38,676 bases of DNA from assembly GCA_903819595.1 (NCBI GenBank), contig CAIJED010000170.1, positions 1 to 38,676 on the forward strand. The letters are read 5' to 3'. Every line of letters begins with the position of its first letter. Positions within the stretch are counted from its first letter, which is position 1. Below the pieces are notes generated by a model. The model did not search any database. It had not been told where the DNA came from and saw only the letters and a program-made list of their open reading frames with translations. This DNA is from an uncultured Methanomicrobiales archaeon. GTDB lineage: Archaea; Halobacteriota; Methanomicrobia; Methanomicrobiales; Methanospirillaceae. Shown one piece after another: positions 29,048-36,875 of this stretch. Position numbers and translations under genes: made by a program.

Positions 29048-30997
29048 TTACCTTCTCTTTTTCCTCCCGATGACGGGGTCCTGTGTGAGATTCTTACCGG
29101 TGGGACCTTTTGTTCCGCCCGAAGGACCGGGGTCAGCCAGCAGGTCCATTCTCACCGGGGCCCGGGTATATGCCGGTGGGACCAGACACTTTTTCCCGTG
29201 ACCGATGAGATTAGTTCTCCCAGCAATGGTTAAACCTTCCCTGACAAGGTCCTGTTTCCCTGTGTCACGGTAATGTAACATCGCCCGCTGTACCTGCTTT
29301 TCATGGCCTTTCGGGATATACACGGGTTTTTTGGTAAACGGGTCCATACCCGTATAGTACATACAGGTAGAGACACTCATCGGTGTTGGGGTGAAGTCCT
29401 GAACCTGCTCGGTATACAGGGAGTGGTCCCGCACGTACAATGCGAGTGCCACCATGTCATCCAGTCTGCACCCTGGATGTCCTGACATAAAATACGGGAG
29501 AATATATTGTTCCTTTCCGGACACTTCACGCAATGTTTCAAATTTATGACAGAACCGTTCGAATGACACGATACCGGGTTTGTTCATCAGGTCCGTCACA
29601 TGGCCGACGATATGTTCCGGCGCTACCTTAAGGTGTCCGGACGTGTGGAAACCGACGATTTCCTTCAGGTAACCATCCGGGTCGCCACCGAAGAGGTCAT
29701 AGCGGATGCCGGAACTGATGAATACCCGTTTCACGCCAGGAAGATCCCTCAACCGCCTGAGGAGATTCACCTGAATGTCATGTGCAGTGACAAGGCGATG
29801 ACAACTCATACAATTACGGTCTGTACAGGTACCATTCCTGGCCCATGATTCACAGGACGCCCCGTACATGTTTGCAGTCGGACCCCCGACGTCCTGGACA
29901 GTCCCGGCAAACCCGGACATCCCGACCATCCTCTCCACCTCACGTATAATGGAACCTGCACTTCTGCTTTGCACGATCCTACCCTGGTGATGCGTCAGCG
30001 CACAGAAAGAACACCCGCCGAAACACCCCCGGTGGCTTGTTACCGAAAACCTGACCGGAAGAAGTGCAGGGATTGGTTCCCGGTATGACGGGTGAGATTT
30101 TCTTGAGTAGGGAAGTTCATAGATATGGTCAAGTTCATCAGGTGCCAGGGGTTGTGCAGGCGGATTTTGTATGATAACGGTTTTTGGATGGACCTGGACG
30201 ACAGGCCTCCCTCTGAACGGGTCCTGCTCGCAATAATGGAGTGAAAATGCCCTTGCATATGCCAGTTTATCTGTTGACACTTCGGAAAACGTGGGAAGGA
30301 CAACATACCCTTCGTGATCAGACCCCCGCCAGTCAGCGAGCGACATCCGGAAACAGGTACCGGGGATATCCCTGATGTTTCCAACCGGTTCACCCCGGGA
30401 AAGGGCCTCGGCAATCCCGGTGATCTGTTTTTCTGCCATCCCGAATACCAGGAGATCTGCGGGGGCATCTGCAAGTACCGAATGGCGGACTGAATCAGAC
30501 CAGTAGTCATAGTGGGCAAACCTGCGGAGGCTCGCTTCAATGCCACCGATCACCAGGGGTGTCCGGGGGAACAGGGCGTGCAACCGGTCAGTATAGACCG
30601 TGGTGGCCCGGTCAGGTCTTCCCGATCCCGTTCCACCCGGTGAGTAGACATCATCGTTGCGTCTCTTCTGTGCCGGGGTGTAATTATTCACCATCGAATC
30701 AACGTTACCGGAGCTAATTCCAAAAAAAAGGCGGGGTTGTCCGAGTTTCATCAGGTCATCGGAACCTTTCCAGTCCGGTTGCGCAATGACGCCCACCGAG
30801 TATCCGGCATCCCACAGGACACGCCCGATGAGGGCAGTGCCGAAAGAGGGATGGTCCACATACGCATCGCCGGTGACCAGGATAATATCAAACTGCCCGA
30901 TACCAAGCTTCGCTCCTTCCTTCATGGTCATTGGCAGAAACAGGGGTTGCGAGCGTGACATTACCTTTGGGACCGGTTCATCATCCGGTTGCTGCAA
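29048..30997 (-). CDS. YgiQ family radical SAM protein (UPF0313)
   Basis: GYSVGVIAQPDWKG...IGGIEASLRRFAHYDYWSD...VTSHRGCFGGCSFCALTHHQGR. Confidence 0.93.
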   Translation of the reverse strand: MQQPDDEPVPKVMSRSQPLFLPMTMKEGAKLGIGQFDIILVTGDAYVDHPSFGTALIGRVLWDAGYSVGVIAQPDWKGSDDLMKLGQPRLFFGISSGNVDSMVNNYTPAQKRRNDDVYSPGGTGSGRPDRATTVYTDRLHALFPRTPLVIGGIEASLRRFAHYDYWSDSVRHSVLADAPADLLVFGMAEKQITGIAEALSRGEPVGNIRDIPGTCFRMSLADWRGSDHEGYVVLPTFSEVSTDKLAYARAFSLHYCEQDPFRGRPVVQVHPKTVIIQNPPAQPLAPDELDHIYELPYSRKSHPSYREPIPALLPVRFSVTSHRGCFGGCSFCALTHHQGRIVQSRSAGSIIREVERMVGMSGFAGTVQDVGGPTANMYGASCESWARNGTCTDRNCMSCHRLVTAHDIQVNLLRRLRDLPGVKRVFISSGIRYDLFGGDPDGYLKEIVGFHTSGHLKVAPEHIVGHVTDLMNKPGIVSFERFCHKFETLREVSGKEQYILPYFMSGHPGCRLDDMVALALYVRDHSLYTEQVQDFTPTPMSVSTCMYYTGMDPFTKKPVYIPKGHEKQVQRAMLHYRDTGKQDLVREGLTIAGRTNLIGHGKKCLVPPAYTRAPVRMDLLADPGPSGGTKGPTGKNLTQDPVIGRKKRR

Positions 30998-31038
30998 ATG
31001 GACGGTTCAATTGCCAGGGAACGCAATGAGTGCTCATA

Positions 31039-31488
31039 CTACGGTTTCTCATGCTTCAGTACCGGCAGGTACAGCCCGGTTACAGGGTCTGATCCTCTTT
31101 TCACGTCGACACCGATCAATTCGGTGACCACGGCTTCAATGACAATATGGGTGATAATCTCACCCCGGAGACAACCTGTCAGCACCCTTTCCCCCTTGCC
31201 GATTGATGCATGGATATGAAGGTGGGGACCAGGGTCATCCGGCGTGATCGTGGCCAACCCAATTACTTCCCAGCCCCCGGAGAATGATTCAACGTGTGGG
31301 TCCGGGGGAAGACACATGGTTTTTGGCCCCGTGACAATCCGGCCGGACTGGAGTGCTCCGATGAACCTTATGTAGCCGCTGTTTACCTGGTGATCCGCAA
31401 CGAACTGCTGCAGGTTCGCGATAAGGTCCTCCCCATGGTCGATCCGGACGATAAAAACCCTGCCCGGTTTTCCCTCGGTGTATTGCAT
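31039..31488 (-). CDS. PPC/DUF296 DNA-binding-type protein
   Basis: RVFIVRIDHGEDLIANLQQFVADHQVNSGYIRFIGAL...PHLHIHASIGKGERVLTGCL. Confidence 0.88.
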   Translation of the reverse strand: MQYTEGKPGRVFIVRIDHGEDLIANLQQFVADHQVNSGYIRFIGALQSGRIVTGPKTMCLPPDPHVESFSGGWEVIGLATITPDDPGPHLHIHASIGKGERVLTGCLRGEIITHIVIEAVVTELIGVDVKRGSDPVTGLYLPVLKHEKP

Positions 31489-31849
31489 AATGATCTGTTC
31501 ATTAGCTACTACCGGTCTTCACTTAAACTGATGGGTTGGATGGGAAAACGCATAGACGGATGGGGAGGGGGAAGTTTTTCATTTCACTGACCCATCGGCA
31601 ACGAAAGAATCCCAGGAGACAACGGGCTCGTACAATCCAGAAACGGACAAGGCTCATAAAAATACCGGAGAAAAAGGCGTGGGCTTTCCCGACACACAGT
31701 AAAAACAATTGCAGGCCATAAAGCCCTAAACAGAAGTTAGATTCGTTATAATTGGAAAAACCGTGAAGCCTCGGTAATAGAATAGTGGGTATCTGTTCTG
31801 AAAATCAGAAACTATCATGGGGATAAGAGGGAGATTTGCTGGCAGGGTT

Positions 31850-33667
31850 TCAGCGCCCGCCCACTCCCCCTCCCCCAAACCCTCCCCCACCACCGAACCC
31901 GCCGCCGCCGCCCCCAAATCCACCACTGCCTCCCTGTGATGGTGGGGAGAATGCGAGAATCGGAATGAACGCCCCGTACATTATTCCAAGTGATACTCCG
32001 GCTTCCGGGATACGGACATTCATCTCTTTCATGGCGGTTTCAACGTGCTTCCCGACGCCCAGTGCCGTCCCGTATACGAGCCATTCCCCCCACTGGGAGA
32101 CATCGGCGGGTGAATATTGCCTGATCAATACAAGGTCAGACAGGAAATATGCAAACGCATCCCATTCCAGTTTTTCTTTATATTTGTCGTCTTTCCAGTG
32201 CCCGAATAAGGTCGAGGGATAGGCAAATGCAATTCCTGCAAGGACAATGACCCCACCCCAGAGAAATGCGGCCGGGACCAGTACAGGACTCAAAACTGGG
32301 GAAATAATCAGGAGGAGAACAGACAGAGCGAGGAAAATCGCCCCGGTTAATGCAACGGGAATAATGTGATCGCGACCATCAACAATATATTCAGATATTA
32401 ATTTCGGGTCCACACGCTGCGTCACATCAGAGAGTTCCCGCTGGTATTGCAGGATCTTCGACTGGGCGTCCATGCTGGTCTTTGCAAATTTTGCGAGATC
32501 GTTGATGACCCCCGTATCGACTACCCCGTCGTTTGCAACGTCTTTTAAAAATCCGAGCACCCGCATTTCGTAGATATCGTCCGGTACCTTTTCCAGCACG
32601 GTAATGGTGATCCCCGCGTTACCTTCTTTCTCCGTGATCCGGATTATTCCCCTGCGGTGGAGGTCAATCAGGGTCGCATAATAACCATCCTCATCAAACG
32701 TCGTCGCATCTCCCTTGAACAGGAGATTTACAACCCAGGGTTTTTTTGACGGGTCAGGTACGAAACTTAAGTATTTTGGAACGGCAAATGGCTTTTCTCT
32801 CCCGTACCGGTAGAATATCCCAATGAAAATAAACGGTGTGAGGGCCAGCGCAATAACCCCGAGGGCTCTGAACGCTCCGGCGAGCAGGTAAGGGAGACTG
32901 TTGTACCATGGGTTTGCCGCACGTGTCTTCCCTGCAACGTCCGCCACGTAGACCGGGTAACCTTCCATGACCGGGATCGCGTCCTTCGAAAGGAGGAGTT
33001 CAATGCCGAGAGTCTCATCACGCGCTGCGGACCCGGTGACCAGGATCTGGTCACCGCTCCTCTCAACATTCAAATGTGCCGGGTGGGGGTATACTTCCTT
33101 TACGTAGCGGGCGGGAATCGTAATCCTGATCTCCCGGTATGGGATATGCTGGTCGACCAGCTTGAGGTTTAGGTGTGCATCCAGTCCGTCATATTCCAGG
33201 GGAGGGTGCACTATCACGAGCGTTTCGAGTGTGTATGTCCCCGCATTAAAAGTTGATGGCTGGAACGCACCCATCTCGTTGAGCTCGGCGAGCTGCCCGA
33301 TCTTTCCCGCCAGGGCCTGGTCCCCGCGACCCCCGACAATCGTCACGTTGGAGCCTGCGTCCTTAACGTACCCGGTTGTACCCTGGGGGGGTGTCAAACC
33401 AACAAATTCAATGCCGGGTTGACCTGAAGAAATTGTTCCAAGCGGGGCATCCCAGAACCGGTACAGCATCCTGTAGTGCCCGCCGTTTTTTACAACAAAA
33501 TCATAATGTTCCGCTAGTGTGCCGTTTTCGTGCAGAACGGCATCGTAATTGCTGACCACGAGGTCTCCCTCGATCAGCCCGGGTAATGCCCCGGCAAGAA
33601 GGATTAACCCGGCAGCTACCAGTAACGAGATAATGACGAGGGATGCGATCTGCTTCAACTCGCTCAT
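31850..33667 (-). CDS. DUF2207 family membrane protein with Gly-rich C-terminus
   Basis: N-terminal TM, extracellular domain, TM pairs, and tail GGSGGFGGGGGGFGGGGGFGGGGVGGR. Confidence 0.85.
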   Translation of the reverse strand: MSELKQIASLVIISLLVAAGLILLAGALPGLIEGDLVVSNYDAVLHENGTLAEHYDFVVKNGGHYRMLYRFWDAPLGTISSGQPGIEFVGLTPPQGTTGYVKDAGSNVTIVGGRGDQALAGKIGQLAELNEMGAFQPSTFNAGTYTLETLVIVHPPLEYDGLDAHLNLKLVDQHIPYREIRITIPARYVKEVYPHPAHLNVERSGDQILVTGSAARDETLGIELLLSKDAIPVMEGYPVYVADVAGKTRAANPWYNSLPYLLAGAFRALGVIALALTPFIFIGIFYRYGREKPFAVPKYLSFVPDPSKKPWVVNLLFKGDATTFDEDGYYATLIDLHRRGIIRITEKEGNAGITITVLEKVPDDIYEMRVLGFLKDVANDGVVDTGVINDLAKFAKTSMDAQSKILQYQRELSDVTQRVDPKLISEYIVDGRDHIIPVALTGAIFLALSVLLLIISPVLSPVLVPAAFLWGGVIVLAGIAFAYPSTLFGHWKDDKYKEKLEWDAFAYFLSDLVLIRQYSPADVSQWGEWLVYGTALGVGKHVETAMKEMNVRIPEAGVSLGIMYGAFIPILAFSPPSQGGSGGFGGGGGGFGGGGGFGGGGVGGR

Positions 33668-33679
33668 GGGACTTCAACC

Positions 33680-34249
33680 TTAAAACTCAATCTTCGGGGG
33701 TGTGCTGATCTGTTCCTCAAACTGGAGATAGTCCAACTTTTTCATCTTAATCATCCGTGCAATGAAACTGGAAGGTATCGTATCACACATGATATTGAAC
33801 TGTTGCGAGATGTTGTTGTACGTATACCGCTGCCGGGCAATTTCATCTTCCACGCTTTTGATCGATTCCTGCAGGTTCAATACCGTGGTACTGGTTTTTA
33901 AGTCGGGGTAATTTTCAGCAACAGCGAGAAGTCTCCCGAAGAGTGACCGGGATTCCTGCTCGATCTTGTTCAGGTCCCCGGGACCGGCAGTACCCACGCT
34001 GGCCCGCATCGCAGTAACTTTCTGCAGGGTCTCCTGTTCAAACTTAGCATAACTTTTTACAGCCCCGAGGAGCTGGTCGATCATGTCCAGCCGTTTCTTC
34101 ATCGCTACCCTGATCTGACCTAATGTCGCCTCTGATGAATTTTTGAGAGTGAACAGTCGGTTATAGATACTGACAAAGTAGAGGACGAGAATAATGAGGA
34201 CAAGGACTATTATTCCCCCGATGATCCAGGGTATCAATCCTTCAAGCAA
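33680..34249 (-). CDS. lemA: LemA family protein
   Basis: IYNRLFTLKNSSEATLGQIRVAMKKRLDMIDQLLGAVKSYAKFEQETLQKVTAMR...YNNISQQFNIMCDTIPSSFIARM. Confidence 0.92.
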   Translation of the reverse strand: MLEGLIPWIIGGIIVLVLIILVLYFVSIYNRLFTLKNSSEATLGQIRVAMKKRLDMIDQLLGAVKSYAKFEQETLQKVTAMRASVGTAGPGDLNKIEQESRSLFGRLLAVAENYPDLKTSTTVLNLQESIKSVEDEIARQRYTYNNISQQFNIMCDTIPSSFIARMIKMKKLDYLQFEEQISTPPKIEF

Positions 34250-34376
34250 ATTTTCTCACCAGTGTATGTTTGAGAGGGTATTAGGTTTAAAATCATTGGG
34301 CAGCACAACGTGCAGAATCATTCAGCCACCCGGATAAAAATAGAATAATACTATTCGTTCTTGAGTCTGCGGCAAC

Positions 34377-35345
34377 TTATTCGATAATGATGGTCCCGAC
34401 AACCCGTAATTTCCCACCCTCAAGATAATGAAGGACCGCATGGGCACCAGGGGGATACACCAGTTCTTTTTCAGTCTTTAATGTCAGTTCCGGGCGATGC
34501 CAGTCACCGGCATTATTCACATAGGCGACTTTCGAAGGAAGAAATTGCATCCAGTGCCCGATGTAGAGGACCATCCCCTCCTTTAATGCTGCGGGCCAGT
34601 ATTTTATCAGTTCGGCCCGGCCGTGGATTGTGGAGGAAGATGTCAGGACCGGGTCTTTCGAAAGGACATAACCACGTTCAAGGTCTTCTGCTTCTACACC
34701 TTTCAGGGCGAAACCGATACGGTCTCCTGGATATGCGATATCCGCATCTGCATCATGCTTCTGGATTGAACGGACGAGTGCCATATGTTTCGTCGGAAGA
34801 ACATGGAGGTTATCATGCCGCCTGATCACCCCGTTGACAACGCAACCGAGTACAACCGTCCCGATCCCTTTTACCGGGAATGAGTGATCAACAGGCATCG
34901 CACCAGGCGGTGATGCCGCAGTGGGTGGCTTCTCTTCAATCTTTGCTGCCTCCTCGAGCAGGTACTCACGAAGTCGCATCCGGTCATCTTCGAATAGTGC
35001 GTAGCCCCCGACAACCGTATCCCGGATCAGGGGGGCGACCTGCTCCGCTGTAATATAGTTCCGAAGTATCAGGATACCGTTAGACAGACCTGCGCAATGG
35101 AGCATCAGGACCGACTCCCCAAACTGGGCATTGATCTCATCCACCACCAGTACCGCCTTCTGTGCCATCGAAATGGCGTAGAACAACGAAGATAATTTCT
35201 CCGGGTACCTGGAAGGTTCAATAATAGTGACCGTGACCTCTTCCTTTTTTAGGTTAAAAAAGGTGATATCACTGATAGTCCCTGCTTTTCCCAGTTCCTT
35301 TGAGTAGTCAGGGACCCCGATAACCGCCACATTCAGGTTCGACAT
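34377..35345 (-). CDS. EF-Tu/SelB-like protein lacking a canonical GTPase P-loop
   Basis: VAVIGVPDYSKELGKAGTISDITFF in place of GHVDHGKT; domain-2-like VKGIGTVVLGCVVNGVIRRHDNLHVLPT; domain-3-like C-terminus. Confidence 0.75.
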   Translation of the reverse strand: MSNLNVAVIGVPDYSKELGKAGTISDITFFNLKKEEVTVTIIEPSRYPEKLSSLFYAISMAQKAVLVVDEINAQFGESVLMLHCAGLSNGILILRNYITAEQVAPLIRDTVVGGYALFEDDRMRLREYLLEEAAKIEEKPPTAASPPGAMPVDHSFPVKGIGTVVLGCVVNGVIRRHDNLHVLPTKHMALVRSIQKHDADADIAYPGDRIGFALKGVEAEDLERGYVLSKDPVLTSSSTIHGRAELIKYWPAALKEGMVLYIGHWMQFLPSKVAYVNNAGDWHRPELTLKTEKELVYPPGAHAVLHYLEGGKLRVVGTIIIE

Positions 35346-35481
35346 TGCATACAACGTACGGTTCTAATGGAGATAGGTTTTATCCAGAAACCTGGGGGGG
35401 TGAATTGTGATCATTGGCACTAGTCAGGTCATTCATACACACACGATAGCGGGTCATTTCAGGCAGACATCGATATTTCTT

Positions 35482-36324
35482 TCAAATATATGGAGAATTC
35501 ATTAGCACCGGCAGTTCCGACAGGCTCCTGGCAACGGCTGAGGACTGTTCCAGCATCAGGTTCACGAGCTCATGGTGACCGGCGATGCGAAAATCTGTGC
35601 GTACTGCGTAGACAGGGATACCTCGCCGGTATGCGTACCCCATCTCCCAGGAAGTCCCCGAGTCCGCATCAGCCCCGTCAATGACCGCAACGAGGAGATC
35701 GGTTGAGTCAAGTGCACGGACATGAGATTCAAATATGTATTGATGTTCCGCCCCATCCCTGCAATGGGTATCATCACCAACGTCCTGGGGCAGGTAGACG
35801 AGAAAAGAATGGCTGGCGAGCAGGTCGGATATTTTCCGGTTAAATGTTTTTTCTGCTTCCGAAAAGAGGGGAGCTGCCAGGTACACCTTGTACAGGGCAA
35901 ATTCCGTGACATCGATGACCCTGATGTCAGGAAACCGGTCAAGAAAAACACCCCTGCCAGGTCTTTTTGAAGGGGACCCATCCACACTGCCGTAATGGGT
36001 GGTCGTCGTACCGCAGGTCGGGGATGAATTGACACCAACGATACAAAGTGGTGGCCCCCTCGCCAGTATCAGGTCTCGGACTTCCATCTCGAGATCTTCA
36101 AGCAGTCTTGAAAAAACGGGCGTATTCAACCGTTCAAGAAATGTCCCGGGAGACCGGTCCCGTCCAAGGTATAGGGTTTCAGGGCAGGGAAGGGTAACAA
36201 CGTCCAGCCCAAAATGCTCACACCTTGCCCTTGCGCGGCTGAACAAGTCAAGGTCTGCCTCGCTGGTGATCCCCTCCACCCTTAATGAGGGGTCCGTAAT
36301 ACAAGGGCACATCAAAACATACAT
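35482..36324 (-). CDS. Fusion: TudS/DUF523-like putative desulfidase plus nucleoside 2-deoxyribosyltransferase
   Basis: N-terminus has MCPC, LPCPETLYLGR and NSSPTCGTTTT; C-terminus has YLAAPLFSEAEKTFNRKISDLL...DSTDLLVAVIDGADADSGTSWEMGYAYRRGIPVYAVRTDFR. Confidence 0.75.
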   Translation of the reverse strand: MYVLMCPCITDPSLRVEGITSEADLDLFSRARARCEHFGLDVVTLPCPETLYLGRDRSPGTFLERLNTPVFSRLLEDLEMEVRDLILARGPPLCIVGVNSSPTCGTTTTHYGSVDGSPSKRPGRGVFLDRFPDIRVIDVTEFALYKVYLAAPLFSEAEKTFNRKISDLLASHSFLVYLPQDVGDDTHCRDGAEHQYIFESHVRALDSTDLLVAVIDGADADSGTSWEMGYAYRRGIPVYAVRTDFRIAGHHELVNLMLEQSSAVARSLSELPVLMNSPYI

Positions 36325-36354
36325 TGATAGAATGTAGGCTTTAACAAAACATAG

Positions 36355-36852
36355 ATGATTCCTCTTTATGCCTACCGTGATAACAGCTGTGATCCGCGGA
36401 AATGCACAGTTAAAAAACTTGAACGGGCAGGTATGGCAAGATTATTTAATAAAATATCACAAATACCACGAAATACGCTGCTCCTGGACCCGACAGCGGA
36501 ACAGGCACTTTCACCAGCAGATTCGAGTGCACAATCAGTTACAGTGCTGGATTGTTCCTGGGAGGTCCTTGATACCGGAGCGGTATCAGACTGGCGACTG
36601 AAGAGGGCACTCCCATTCCTGCTCGCGGCAAACCCGGTCAATTTCGGAAGGCCATGGAGACTCAATTCAGTAGAGGCCTTTGCCGCCACCCTGGTCATCC
36701 TCGGGGAGCCGGCACAGGCAAAAGGGTTACTGGGGTGCTTCGGGTGGGGACTGCGTTTCCTCGAAGTAAATGAAGAACCTCTCCGTTTATACGCTGCTGC
36801 AAAAGACAGCACGGAAGTGATTGAAATTCAGTCAGGATATCTTGAGGAATAG
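36355..36852 (+). CDS. tsr3: Tsr3 family rRNA aminocarboxypropyltransferase (DUF367)
   Basis: CDPRKCTVKKLERAG...TLLLDPTAEQALSPAD...VTVLDCSWE...LPFLLAANPVNFGRPWRLNSVEAFAATL. Confidence 0.92.
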   Translation: MIPLYAYRDNSCDPRKCTVKKLERAGMARLFNKISQIPRNTLLLDPTAEQALSPADSSAQSVTVLDCSWEVLDTGAVSDWRLKRALPFLLAANPVNFGRPWRLNSVEAFAATLVILGEPAQAKGLLGCFGWGLRFLEVNEEPLRLYAAAKDSTEVIEIQSGYLEE

Positions 36853-36875
36853 ACTCAGGAATTAAAAAAAGAAGG

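Noticed and set aside
31510-31600. GATGGGT/ACCCATC inverted repeat with long loop
   Set aside because: Only 7 bp with a ~60-nt spacer; not distinguishable from chance.
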